Origin: Microbulbifer agarilyticus S89 | Lineage (GTDB): Bacteria; Pseudomonadota; Gammaproteobacteria; Pseudomonadales; Cellvibrionaceae | Direction: 5' to 3' | Length of the DNA stretch: 64,000 bases | Assembly (NCBI RefSeq): GCF_000220505.1 | Contig: NZ_AFPJ01000043.1 | Location: forward strand, 62,001 to 126,000 | Part shown: piece after piece, positions 17,342-26,287 of the stretch | Position numbering within the stretch: the first letter of the stretch is position 1 | How the letters are laid out: the number at the start of each line of letters is the position of its first letter | Program-made: the position numbers and the translations under genes | The notes under the pieces: generated by a model | Databases searched by the model: none | What the model was told of the DNA's origin: nothing | What the model saw: only the letters and a program-made list of their open reading frames with translations

Positions 17342-20137
17342 TTACTTCAGGGCACCGATCAGTTCGGTGCCTTTCTCTTTTTGGGCAATACACAGTGAGA
17401 TCCGCTCTTCCGTCTGCGCCAGGGCGCGCTGGAAGCCGGGAATGAGCTGTTTGTTGTCGGCAAATAACAGCTGAACTTCCTGCAGTGACTGCGGATCGCA
17501 GAAGCTCGCCGAAAAACGCGGGGTGTTGCGTCGCCATTGCCCGGGGATCTTTTCTACCACCGCCGGAAAGTTTTCCTGCAGCCACTGCCAGTTGCGGGTT
17601 TGCAGCTCGGAACTGGCCATGGAATTCAGTATCAGGCCGAAGCTTTCGCGCGGGCCCAGCTCGTCGCTCAGGGCGAGCGCGTGGATGGTGTCCAGTTGTG
17701 ATGGGTCGGTCACCCGGCCGATGGCATTGGCACTGGCATTTTCGAACAGTGGATCATCCAGTTCTTTGCGCACGCTAATCAGGTGGTCGAGGAAGTCCTT
17801 GCCCGAATCCTGTACCGCGACCGTCAGGGCACTTTCATACAGGTCTGAGTCCAATGCCTTGGAATCCCGCGGCACACCAAAGCCGGTGAACTGTTCGGCG
17901 CTTTCCCGCAGCTGTGCGCGGGCCTGTTTGTCGTTTGCCTCCAGCGCCAGGAAACCGAGCAGGCGGCTGTGCAACAGCTTGCTTTCCGGATCGTCGTTGC
18001 CCGCCAGTTCCTGTACTTTCTTGCCGTACAGTTTCATCAGGAATGCATGCCAGTTACCGGCGTTTTCACGATCCACATAATGATCGCTGTATTTACTGAG
18101 GTATACCAGCGGAGCTTCCACCACCTGGCGTACATCGGAGGTGGCAGACAGACGCACAGTTTCCAGCAGTGCTGCCGGTTGCAGCTGGCCTGCCTCGAAT
18201 GCGGCAAAAGCGCTATCGACCAGAGCCAGGCGCTCGGTGGTATTGAGGGCGTCAAAGGCTGCGAGCAGGGCTTGCCATTGGGGCTCATCCATATTGAAGC
18301 GGTAGTAGCCACTGCCATTGGCATTCGGCATAACCCACTTGGGGCAGACGCCGCCGGAGAGCGCCAGCGTCTGTTTACTCTCGGTGAGGAACTCGCACTG
18401 TGCGACGCCAGTACTGCCGCGCATACAGAACGGAATGCTCCACTGCACACCGGTATCGGCGATGGGCGAGCCGAGCGGCTTGTAGCGCTCCTGGGTGATA
18501 TGTACCTGGGCGTTGCCTTCGGTATTGCAGTCGACGGTGAGTGAGAGCAGCGGCACGCCTTTCTGTTCGACAAAAGTACGGAAGGTTTCGGTCAGTTGCG
18601 GGCTGCCGGTTTCATCGCCGATGACTCTGTAAAAGTCCGGTGAGTCGGCAACCCCATCGGCAAATTTCTCTACATAGCGTCCCAGTGCCGGGCGGAACGT
18701 ATCCGCACCGAAGTACTCGTCCACCATGTGGATAACGCCGAGGCTCTTCAAATACGTAATCGCATCGTAGGCGTTGCGGATATTGTTGTTATCGGTAATC
18801 GGTTCGCGGATGGCGCGGGTGCTGGCGAGTGAATCCAGTTGCATGGCGCTGATCGCGCGTGCCGCGGCGTTCAGGTCGTGGCCACCGTCCGGTTCCATAA
18901 TCGTCAGCGCCAGTGGCGTACCCCAGGTAGCGAAGCCCTCTTTCAGCCACAGGTCGTCCCACCAGGGTGGAGTAACCAGGTTGCCGAACCACATGTGGGC
19001 AATTTCATGGGCGTGAATTCCCAACAGAGCCAGGCGTTGTCCCGGTGCCGGCTCGTCGCCCTCGACCAGAATGCGCTGTTCCCGGTAGGTAATTGCCGCG
19101 GAAAGCTCGGTGGCGCCACTCGGCCACTGTGGTGCGGCGATGATGTCGAGTTTGCGGAACGGATACGGGCGGCGGATCTGCTCTTCAAATACGCGCAGCA
19201 TTTGCGGCGTAATATCCAGCACGTATTGCAGGTCCTTGCCGCGCCCTTTGCGCGCGAAACCGCGCAGCGGCAGCGGTTCTTTGCGGTATTGGTTGGCGGG
19301 GATAGCCGGGCGCTCCACCACGTCAAACGGACCTACCGCCAGTGAGAGCAGGTAGGTAGGCATGGGCGGTGACTGGGCGAAGGTGATTTTTTGCATGCCA
19401 TCGCCGGCATCGCTGCGCCCCGTTTCCGGTTCATTGCTGATGGCGACATAACCCTCGGGGATGGTCAGGCTGATGTCATAGGTCGCCTTGAGCCCGGGTT
19501 CGTCAAAGCCGGGCAGGAAGCGGCGCGCCTGGATGGACTCCGATTTTGCCAGGGCGTAAGCATCGCCTTTTTCTTCCACCTTGAACAGGCCCGCGAGGTT
19601 TTTGTCGAAGGGGGCGCTGTATTGGATACGCAGGGTGATCTTGCCGGCGGGGACTTCTCTACTGAAGTCGACACGCACGACTCCGCTATCGAGAACCTGT
19701 TGGTACTGTGCCGGCACCACTTTCCTGCTTTCCGCGTTGGGTAGTGCGATGTCCTCTTCGGCGTGAACGATGGCGCCTATATCGGCAACGTCAATATTGT
19801 TGCCATGGATCCAGATATGGTCGGTGGGGTTATCCAGATCGATGTCGATTTCCACCTGGCCATGGAACGTGTCCTGGCGCGGATCGAGCGTGAGGTCCAG
19901 GCGGTAGGCACTCGGGCGCACGTCGTCCGGAAGCCTGCCCGCAGGCGCTTGCTCGCGTGGATTTGTGCTGGCCTGGGGCTGGCTGATGGACTCTTCTGAT
20001 GCCTCGGGCGCAGCGCCTTGTTCACTCTTGGCTGCAGGCTCCATTGATGGAGTGTCTTCGGTGTTCTTTTTGTCGGATCCGCATGCAGTAAGCAGGATCA
20101 GCCCGGCCAACAGGGCGGGTAAGGCAAATTTTTGCAT
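17342..20137 (-). CDS. M1-family aminopeptidase lipoprotein
   Basis: 931 residues. Lipobox LLTACG near residue 20 indicates a lipoprotein; the Ser/Glu-rich linker after it spans roughly residues 22-60. The zinc motif HEIAHMWFGNL followed by LKEGFATW (HExxH-18-E) assigns family M1. The substrate-anchoring GAMEN motif is changed to GATEL (within PSGATELSAAITYREQ). A long helical C-terminal ERAP-like domain follows. It should release N-terminal residues from peptides in the periplasm or at the outer membrane. ATG at 20137 is chosen for the lipobox; the 44 upstream codons have no ribosome site. Confidence 0.93.
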   Translation of the reverse strand: MQKFALPALLAGLILLTACGSDKKNTEDTPSMEPAAKSEQGAAPEASEESISQPQASTNPREQAPAGRLPDDVRPSAYRLDLTLDPRQDTFHGQVEIDIDLDNPTDHIWIHGNNIDVADIGAIVHAEEDIALPNAESRKVVPAQYQQVLDSGVVRVDFSREVPAGKITLRIQYSAPFDKNLAGLFKVEEKGDAYALAKSESIQARRFLPGFDEPGLKATYDISLTIPEGYVAISNEPETGRSDAGDGMQKITFAQSPPMPTYLLSLAVGPFDVVERPAIPANQYRKEPLPLRGFARKGRGKDLQYVLDITPQMLRVFEEQIRRPYPFRKLDIIAAPQWPSGATELSAAITYREQRILVEGDEPAPGQRLALLGIHAHEIAHMWFGNLVTPPWWDDLWLKEGFATWGTPLALTIMEPDGGHDLNAAARAISAMQLDSLASTRAIREPITDNNNIRNAYDAITYLKSLGVIHMVDEYFGADTFRPALGRYVEKFADGVADSPDFYRVIGDETGSPQLTETFRTFVEQKGVPLLSLTVDCNTEGNAQVHITQERYKPLGSPIADTGVQWSIPFCMRGSTGVAQCEFLTESKQTLALSGGVCPKWVMPNANGSGYYRFNMDEPQWQALLAAFDALNTTERLALVDSAFAAFEAGQLQPAALLETVRLSATSDVRQVVEAPLVYLSKYSDHYVDRENAGNWHAFLMKLYGKKVQELAGNDDPESKLLHSRLLGFLALEANDKQARAQLRESAEQFTGFGVPRDSKALDSDLYESALTVAVQDSGKDFLDHLISVRKELDDPLFENASANAIGRVTDPSQLDTIHALALSDELGPRESFGLILNSMASSELQTRNWQWLQENFPAVVEKIPGQWRRNTPRFSASFCDPQSLQEVQLLFADNKQLIPGFQRALAQTEERISLCIAQKEKGTELIGALK

Positions 20138-20181
20138 TGGAAATCTTTGCGTGTTTTTTGGATTGGAAAATAGAGGAAAGG

Positions 20182-20262
20182 TTTTCCCTATTGTAGTGGG
20201 CTCTATTGTAGCGGGTCGCGCGCTTTGCTTTACAGGGGCGATGCACTGATTTTGGTGCCAGT
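20182..20262. repeat. Direct repeat, copy 1 (REP-like or duplicated promoter)
   Basis: About 80 nt, beginning TTTTCCCTATTGTAG, also found at 21060-21139 with about nine differences, same orientation. Read on the minus strand it has two TACAAT boxes and GTAGAGC..GCTACA-like arms with a GC core. It lies 45 nt upstream of the M1 peptidase ATG. Confidence 0.85.
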
Positions 20263-20413
20263 CAAACAAGGAGTTCTAGTAAGCTAACCTGCACTTACGG
20301 TTTTGTGTAAATTTTAACCGCTTCCATTTGCGTAATGACGGGTAGGGAATTGCCTGTAATGACTACCGCACCCTACGATACGACATGGTAATTTCATAAC
20401 GTGGATCCATAGC

Positions 20414-20986
20414 CTATCTGCTAGATTTTAGGGTTTCTAGATATTCGTCAAATTGAGGACCAATATTTTTAGTTGTAAAAGTAATTCTCAATGAATTTGG
20501 TGAACCTACAATTTGATTTATTGACCTGTATGTTCCCAGAGCCTTAATCCTAACCCATCTGATATTCACCGAGCCTGAGTTATTTACTGATTCCGTGCCG
20601 TCGGAAAGTTCATATTTTTTTATTTTTCCTGAATTTTTTCTGTTTGATGCTCTTTTATTGTGTCGCCCAAACGCTTTCTTTATCCCTAATTTTAAATTGC
20701 CATCTACTTGGGTGAAATCATGGATTGCGAAGTATCGTGTCTCACCTTTTACATCATATGTGCCACTTAGGTCTAGTGGGAAAAGATTATAAGTGGAGAC
20801 TAGTTCCTCTACTTGGTCGGTAGAAAATAGGTATGGAAACTCTATATAGAAACTTCGATTATTATTTGGGCTTTTCGAAATTTCTGTCTGTAGCTCGTCC
20901 ATATTTTTAGGGTTTATGAGTTCTCCTGACAGAACTTTAAATGGGACGGTTATAAGCAAAAACAAGAGCACTATCCTGGTGCGCAT
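20414..20986 (-). CDS. Secreted protein of unknown function, AT-rich orphan
   Basis: 190 residues with a signal peptide (MRTRIVLLFLLITVPFKVLSG). No family recognised. Rich in Asn, Lys and Ser, with a basic stretch KKAFGRHNKRASNRKNSGK (about residues 105-123). Base use is clearly more AT-rich than in every neighbour, suggesting recent acquisition. GGAGAA lies 8 nt before the ATG at 20986; an in-frame ATG at 21001 overlaps that ribosome site and is unlikely. The gene lies between two ~80-bp direct repeats; the one upstream may supply its promoter. Confidence 0.72.
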   Translation of the reverse strand: MRTRIVLLFLLITVPFKVLSGELINPKNMDELQTEISKSPNNNRSFYIEFPYLFSTDQVEELVSTYNLFPLDLSGTYDVKGETRYFAIHDFTQVDGNLKLGIKKAFGRHNKRASNRKNSGKIKKYELSDGTESVNNSGSVNIRWVRIKALGTYRSINQIVGSPNSLRITFTTKNIGPQFDEYLETLKSSR

Positions 20987-21059
20987 GTGAATGTTCTCCA
21001 TAACTCGTGATTGTTCAATAACTGAGATTTCGTTTTTGGAGTGGGAATCAAGGAATAAT

Positions 21060-21139
21060 TTTTCCCTATTGTAGCAGGCCCTATTGTAGCGGGTCGCGCG
21101 CTTTGCTCTACAGGGGAGGGGTACTGATTTTGGTGTCAG
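21060..21139. repeat. Direct repeat, copy 2
   Basis: Partner of 20182-20262 in the same orientation, about 75 nt upstream of the AT-rich orphan gene. The two copies bracket about 880 nt. Confidence 0.85.
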
Positions 21140-21172
21140 CTAGCGGGAGGGCGTTGTGACCTAAATAGCATT

Positions 21173-21227
21173 CAGGTACCAGATATTGGGTTAAAAAATA
21201 TCTCTGAAAACCAATACCCGGCACCTG
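21173..21227. repeat. Imperfect inverted repeat downstream of the CocE/NonD gene
   Basis: Arms CAGGTACCAGATATTGGGTT and AACCAATACCCGGCACCTG-type, 20 nt each, match at about 15 positions around an AT-rich centre. The minus-strand arm GCCGGGTATTGGTTTTCAGA differs at only two positions from the arm of the 30621-30731 element. Probably the 3' end of the hydrolase transcript. Confidence 0.6.
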
Positions 21228-21266
21228 ACCTTTATATAGGACTTCTGAATTTTTCCATTTTCGGCA

Positions 21267-22826
21267 TTACAGGTGCGGAATCGTCAGCATTGACTGCTGG
21301 CTGCGGCGATACGGCACCGTGATTTCGTACCAGGTATCCGCAGGCTTTTGATAAATCAGCCCCTGGGTGTCGATGGCCAGGGTAACCACATGCCCCGGGG
21401 GAACATCGTAGGAGGTAGTGAACAGGTCCAGGGAGATCTTCTGGCTCTGACCGACCGCCGCGTTGCGCACGGTGATCGGCGCATGGGTAATCAGGCGGCC
21501 GAGGCCGAGTGGGCCGGTATCGTAGAGGTGGACGTGCAGCTGCACCTCCGGCTTGCTCGGTTTTATCCACATTTCAAGTTTCGGGGTGCCGCGGATCTTG
21601 AAGGTGCTCCAGTGCACCGGTGAGTTGTATTCGATGGCGTGGTAACCGTTGATCCCTGTCATGTCGGTGTAGACCGGAATACCAAAGCCTTCCAGCGCAT
21701 CGGAAACCACCGGAATGCCGGTGCCCGCCTTGGTGTCGGCGCCGCCGTGGAAGTCGTTGCTCCAGCCCCAGCCGGAGTAGCTGCTGGTTTTCATACTGGC
21801 GTTGTTGAAGTAACTGAGACGCGGGTGCAGGTAGTAGCGGGTGGATTTGTCAGTTACCGGAAAGTCGTCGAACTGCTCCAGCTTGTTGCTGATGCGCACG
21901 GTCATGTCGACCTTGGGCTCGTTGTCGATGCCGTTGGCTTCCTCTTTCAGATAGCGGTCGAACCAACGGAAGGTGGTGGCCCAGATATGCCCGTCGTTAC
22001 CGCCAAGGGTCTCGGTCACCGCGTGGGTGCCGGGGTTCAACAGCAGTTTTTTGGGGCCGTCGAGCAGGGTATACAGCTGGGTCATGCTGTTGGGTTTGAA
22101 CAGGTAATCGGCGAAGTTGTTCGACATCAGTACCGCGGTGCCATTGCTGTTGAGCCCCGGGACATAGGAGAGGGCGGAGCGCGGTGCGGCGAAGGCTTCG
22201 ACGCCGGCAATGTCTTCGGTGGCGCGCAGGTTGGCCCAGATGGTGTCCACTTGCGGGTCCAGATTGAGCGCGGTGGTGGTGAGGATGGTGCCCCACACCA
22301 GGTTTACGGTGTTGTTCGGGTACAGGCCCTCGATCACATCCGACCAGCCCGACAGCGCGGCAACCGCGGTTACCCGCGGGTCCTGGGCGGCGGTGACCAG
22401 AGAAATACCGGCGCCGTAGGAAATACCGGCCATGCCAAGCTTGCCCACCGGGTAATTGGCCTGCAGCCAGTCGATCAGCACGCTGGCGTCGTTGATGGAG
22501 TTATCCCCAGCCACGTCGACCAGCCCCCCGGAGACACCAAAGCCGCGGGTGGAATAGCTCATCACCAGATAGCCATTTTCGGCGAGCGCCTTGGCCTGCG
22601 AGAGGTACTGGTTCTTATCCAGCATCCAGCTGTTGGTGAATAGCACCGTGGGGTAGCCGCCGGCCGGCGCCGGCGTTTCCGGAATATAGAGGTTGGCATC
22701 CAGTTCGGTGCCGTCGAAGGTGGTGATATCGACGTCCGGAATAAAGGTAGGAGCGGCCTGGCTGGTTGCGGTAAATCCGGCGCACAGGGCACCGGCCAGC
22801 AGCGCCGGCAGGGCAAATGTCTTCAT
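21267..22826 (-). CDS. CocE/NonD-family secreted hydrolase (X-Pro dipeptidyl-peptidase type)
   Basis: 519 residues. Signal peptide about 1-24, alpha/beta-hydrolase core with the nucleophile elbow GISYGAG (Ser about residue 134) and STRGFGVSGG before it, then a C-terminal jelly-roll of the X-Pro dipeptidyl-peptidase C-terminal type (HWSTFKIRGTPKLEMWIKPS). The group hydrolyses esters or X-Pro peptides (S15). The secretion signal and neighbouring M1 peptidase favour peptide degradation but do not prove it. ATG at 22826. Confidence 0.88.
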   Translation of the reverse strand: MKTFALPALLAGALCAGFTATSQAAPTFIPDVDITTFDGTELDANLYIPETPAPAGGYPTVLFTNSWMLDKNQYLSQAKALAENGYLVMSYSTRGFGVSGGLVDVAGDNSINDASVLIDWLQANYPVGKLGMAGISYGAGISLVTAAQDPRVTAVAALSGWSDVIEGLYPNNTVNLVWGTILTTTALNLDPQVDTIWANLRATEDIAGVEAFAAPRSALSYVPGLNSNGTAVLMSNNFADYLFKPNSMTQLYTLLDGPKKLLLNPGTHAVTETLGGNDGHIWATTFRWFDRYLKEEANGIDNEPKVDMTVRISNKLEQFDDFPVTDKSTRYYLHPRLSYFNNASMKTSSYSGWGWSNDFHGGADTKAGTGIPVVSDALEGFGIPVYTDMTGINGYHAIEYNSPVHWSTFKIRGTPKLEMWIKPSKPEVQLHVHLYDTGPLGLGRLITHAPITVRNAAVGQSQKISLDLFTTSYDVPPGHVVTLAIDTQGLIYQKPADTWYEITVPYRRSQQSMLTIPHL

Positions 22827-23182
22827 GGCTTTCTCTCGGTATTTATTATCGTTTTACTGCTTCATCGCTCCGTCCCTGGTGCGGGACCGGGGCGGATCCA
22901 AGAAGTCTATGGAGCCCGCAGAAAATGTGGAGAGGGCAAGTTTTGTGACTGTGAACCAATCATCAGTCAGTGGCGCACGGCTAAACCCAGAACTTTTCGG
23001 TCATTTTGTGACTGGTTGGTTTATTTCGTTCGTGACCGCCCTTATGCCAAAGATGAATTATGGGTTCTCGTTTAAGATTGTTCTTTTTTTAACCAGTGAA
23101 AACGGTTATTGTGGCTTTTCACGCAGCGCTGTTCAAAAAACGGACAGCTGCACCATTGGCGAAACACCCGGATGGTCAGAAT
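22827..23182. other. Intergenic region, CocE/NonD and gluzincin genes diverge
   Basis: About 356 nt. No gene or conserved structure is seen; both genes must be promoted from here. Upstream in-frame codons of the gluzincin gene (from 23096) give no signal peptide. Confidence 0.4.
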
Positions 23183-24808
23183 ATGTTTTCACGAATGCTC
23201 GCGTATTTAGTTGTTTTTTCCGGCGCTTGGCTGTCGACCAGTGATGTCATGGCAGAAAGTCTCGCGGAAGACACTTGGTACGAAATTGACAGCGCTAACT
23301 TTCACATCGTGACCAACGGCGAGCCCAGCTCTGTGCGTCGCCTGGCCGAGGATTTGGAACGTTATCGCGCGGTGGCTTTGAGCCTGCTGGGTGCCAAAGA
23401 TGATGGTGCCAAGCTGACCATTTATGCTGCCGCTGACCGCGAGAGCTATGCCGGTCTGGTAGGTGATGACCTTTCCGAGCTGACCAATGGTCTGTTTGAT
23501 ACCACCGCAGAGGGCAGCTACGCGCTGGTGAACCTCGACGGTCGTACCGGTGAGCGTCAGTTGGAAGCGCGTGAATTCCTGTTCCACGAGTACACCCACT
23601 TCCTGAGCTATAACGGCACCACGACCCACTATCCGTACTGGTACAGTGAAGGTTTCGCCGAGTTCATGTCCACCATGACCTTTGGCCCGGGCAACACCTA
23701 CGATATCGGTGCCATCCCCGGTGAGCGAGCCATGACCCTGCTGTACACCAGCCCGGTACCGCTGCAGGAACTGTTGCGCGCGACCGTGCACAACACGCCG
23801 GATGAGGAAAAGGGCCGTGTGTACGCCAGTGGTTGGATGCTGGCCCACTGGATCATCATGAAGAGTGGCAAGGCCGAGGAATTCAAGCAGTTCGTTAAGG
23901 ACTACAACAACGGTGCCGACCCGGTACGTGCGCTGAGCAAAAACCTGGGTATGTCCATCGCCGAGATCGAAGAAGCGTACAACGCACAATTCCTGGAAGG
24001 CCGCTTCCAGTTGGCCCGCGGCAAGGTGCCGGCGAGCTTCAAGTCCGAGCGTCCCAAGTTGCGCGCAATGAGCGGTCAGGAGACGGTTGTTGAGCTGGCG
24101 CGCTTCCTGGTGAAGTCTGGCTACAACCAGCAGGGTATCCGCGATCTGGCGGCCTACGCACAGAGCGCCGATGTTTATTCTCCGGAATTGACCGCGGTGC
24201 GCGCAGATGCGGCAACCCGTGAAGGTGACTTTGACCGCGCAGCGCGTTTGCTGGCGCAGGTTGCCCCTTCCGACCGGGATGAGTTCTGGTACCAGAAAGC
24301 CCAGGCCTGGTTGTGGCTGAACCGCGAGATCGGCAGCGTGGGGAACGAACGCAGCAAGGAAAACCTGAAAGGTGCCCGCGACAAGTTCGTAAAGCTGGTT
24401 AACAACCAGTCTGGCCAGGCGATGAACTGGTACGGTCTGGCGATCACCATGCAGATGCTGGGTTACCCGAAAAAGCAGTATGTGGAAATGCTTGAGCAGG
24501 CTTACCTGCGTGCCCCGCGCGAACTGCATATCGCCCAGTGGATGGCTCAGGAGCTGTACGATCGCAAAGACGCGGCGTACTTCACCCAGGTTGCGCAGCC
24601 GCTGATGCTGGAGCTTACCAATGAGCACGAATACAACCAGATGAAGATGATGCTGGCCGAGATGAAGCCGAAAGCGGGCCGCTCGACCGCCCATGCCAGT
24701 GCGCAGGGCCATAGTCATCACCACCATCAAAACCATAACCACGGCAATACATCGGCGAAAAACAAAAATGCGATGGCCGCAGGCGGCAGCAACAAGGCTA
24801 GCCCCTGA
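23183..24808 (+). CDS. Secreted gluzincin metalloprotease with His-rich tail
   Basis: 541 residues. Signal peptide MFSRMLAYLVVFSGAWLSTS...MAE, then a domain with the zinc motif HEYTHFLSYN (HExxH) and the downstream YSEGFAEFMS (third ligand Glu), like DUF1570-type proteases. The last half is helical, TPR-like. The C-terminal tail carries GHSHHHHQNHNHGN, a likely metal-buffering stretch. ATG at 23183 chosen for the signal. The substrate is unknown; a proteolytic role at the cell surface or periplasm is inferred. A hairpin terminator follows. Confidence 0.82.
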   Translation: MFSRMLAYLVVFSGAWLSTSDVMAESLAEDTWYEIDSANFHIVTNGEPSSVRRLAEDLERYRAVALSLLGAKDDGAKLTIYAAADRESYAGLVGDDLSELTNGLFDTTAEGSYALVNLDGRTGERQLEAREFLFHEYTHFLSYNGTTTHYPYWYSEGFAEFMSTMTFGPGNTYDIGAIPGERAMTLLYTSPVPLQELLRATVHNTPDEEKGRVYASGWMLAHWIIMKSGKAEEFKQFVKDYNNGADPVRALSKNLGMSIAEIEEAYNAQFLEGRFQLARGKVPASFKSERPKLRAMSGQETVVELARFLVKSGYNQQGIRDLAAYAQSADVYSPELTAVRADAATREGDFDRAARLLAQVAPSDRDEFWYQKAQAWLWLNREIGSVGNERSKENLKGARDKFVKLVNNQSGQAMNWYGLAITMQMLGYPKKQYVEMLEQAYLRAPRELHIAQWMAQELYDRKDAAYFTQVAQPLMLELTNEHEYNQMKMMLAEMKPKAGRSTAHASAQGHSHHHHQNHNHGNTSAKNKNAMAAGGSNKASP

Positions 24809-24844
24809 TCCGATAACGACATCTTTCGACTTCTTTACTGGGTA

Positions 24845-24892
24845 TCCGATAGAAGCGGCAAGCATTAGCCGCTACTATCGGACCCAGTTTTT
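24845..24892 (+). terminator. Stem-loop terminator after the gluzincin gene
   Basis: Arms TCCGATAG-A-AGCGGC and GCCGCT-A-CTATCGGA make a 14-bp stem with one mismatch around an 8-nt loop, then CCCAGTTTTT. Confidence 0.82.
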
Positions 24893-24959
24893 GGTTTCAG
24901 AGGCCTGCCATTTACTGGTGGGAAGATAATAATAAATCCTGAATCGGCTGGAGGGAGTC

Positions 24960-25883
24960 TTGAGCCTTCTGATATCGATTGTGTGCCCGATGTACAACGA
25001 AAGTGCGGGCCTTGATCACTACTTCAAAGAAATTACCCGGCACATGGATCAGCTGGAACATCCCTATGAGCTGATTTGCGTCAATGACGGCAGCACCGAC
25101 GACACGCTGGAAGCGCTGTATGCGAAACAGCAGGAAGTTAAGGCGCTGCGGGTGGTCAACCTGACCCGCAATTTCGGCAAGGAGCGCGCCCTTTCCGCAG
25201 GTTTGAGCGTCGCTGCTGGCGATGTGGTGATTCCAATTGATGCCGACCTGCAGGACCCGCCGGAACTGATTCCAAAAATGCTCGCGCAGTACCAGCAGGG
25301 TTTTGATGTGGTGCTCGCGCGCCGTACTTCGCGTAAATCCGATTCGCTGGCCAAGCGCTGGACCGCCGGCATGTTCTACCGCCTGCTGAAGCGTCTATCC
25401 AAGGTACAGATACCGGAAAACGTCGGTGATTACCGCCTGATGTCACGCCGGGTGGTGACCGTGCTCAACAACCTGCCGGAATCCCAACGCTTTATGAAGG
25501 GTTTGTTTGCCTGGTGCGGGTTCCCCACCACTTATGTGGATTACGAGCGCCTGGAGCGGGTTGCCGGGGAGAGCAGTTTCAGTGGTTGGAGGCTGTGGAA
25601 TTTGGCGTGGGAGGGGATTACCAGTTTCAGTACCGTGCCGCTGCGGGTGTGGACCTACATTGGCGGTTTGGTCTCATCCGTATCCTTTCTCTACGGGGCC
25701 TGGATTATCCTGCGCACACTGGTGTTTGGTGTGGACACCCCGGGTTACGCATCCACCATTGTGGTGGTGTTGTTTCTCGGCGGCATCCAGCTGGTAGGTA
25801 TCGGTGTGGTGGGCGAGTACGTGGGGCGCATTTATATGGAATCCAAACGGCGCCCGGTGTATGTCATTGAAAGTGTTAAATAG
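24960..25883 (+). CDS. GT2-family glycosyltransferase, undecaprenyl-phosphate type
   Basis: 307 residues: GT-A core with NDGSTDDT and DADLQDPPE (metal-binding acidic cluster), then two C-terminal membrane helices (about 230-250 and 265-290) and a basic tail. This is the layout of polyisoprenyl-phosphate sugar transferases such as bactoprenol glucosyltransferase GtrB and ArnC. The product would be a lipid-linked sugar for surface glycan or lipid A modification. No flippase or second transferase gene is next to it. Start is TTG at 24960 with GGAGGGAG 2-10 nt before it. Confidence 0.9.
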   Translation: MSLLISIVCPMYNESAGLDHYFKEITRHMDQLEHPYELICVNDGSTDDTLEALYAKQQEVKALRVVNLTRNFGKERALSAGLSVAAGDVVIPIDADLQDPPELIPKMLAQYQQGFDVVLARRTSRKSDSLAKRWTAGMFYRLLKRLSKVQIPENVGDYRLMSRRVVTVLNNLPESQRFMKGLFAWCGFPTTYVDYERLERVAGESSFSGWRLWNLAWEGITSFSTVPLRVWTYIGGLVSSVSFLYGAWIILRTLVFGVDTPGYASTIVVVLFLGGIQLVGIGVVGEYVGRIYMESKRRPVYVIESVK

Positions 25884-25900
25884 CGCATTGCGCAGCGCTA
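25881..25900. terminator. Hairpin carrying both convergent stop codons
   Basis: TAGCGC (25881-25886) pairs with GCGCTA (25895-25900) around ATTGCGCA. The first arm contains the TAG of the GT2 gene, the second the TAG of the VOC gene on the other strand. No T run. Confidence 0.55.
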
Positions 25901-26281
25901 GCCCTCATACAGCTCGAGCGGCAGCCCGTCGGGATCACTGAAAAAGGTGAAGTGCCTGCCGGTGTACTCGTCCACGCGCACCGGTTCCACTTCCACGCCG
26001 CGGGCCTCCAGCTGCGCCTTGGTAGCCTCCACCGAATCCACACAAAACGCCAGGTGACGTAATCCCTGCGCCTCCGGATAACTGGGCCGCTGCGGTGCAT
26101 CCGGAAAAGAAAACAGCTCCACCTGGCCGCCATCCGGCAATTGCAAATCCAGCTTCCAAGAATCCCGTACCGCGCGGTAATTCTCCGCGCGGATTTCAAG
26201 CCCGAGTATATTTACGTAAAAATCTTTCGCGCGCGGGTAATCGGAGCAAATAATCGCGGCGTGATGAATGGACTTCAGCAT
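25898..26281 (-). CDS. VOC-family metalloprotein (SMU1112c/YaeR-like)
   Basis: 127 residues: paired beta-alpha-beta-beta-beta motifs of the vicinal-oxygen-chelate superfamily with MLKSIHHAAIICSDYPRAKDFYVNILGLE, GLRHLAFCVDSVE and GLPLELYEG. Conserved His6, His-75-region and Glu at the end give the usual metal-ligand set. Members are lyase/dioxygenase relatives of glyoxalase I; the substrate is unknown. Last gene of a four-gene minus-strand run (6-nt gap to the GNAT gene). Confidence 0.88.
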   Translation of the reverse strand: MLKSIHHAAIICSDYPRAKDFYVNILGLEIRAENYRAVRDSWKLDLQLPDGGQVELFSFPDAPQRPSYPEAQGLRHLAFCVDSVEATKAQLEARGVEVEPVRVDEYTGRHFTFFSDPDGLPLELYEG

Positions 26282-26287
26282 AGTTCT

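Noticed and set aside
20182-21139. Insertion sequence or transposon around the AT-rich gene
   Set aside because: No transposase, no terminal inverted repeats and the direct repeats are 80 bp, too long for a target-site duplication.
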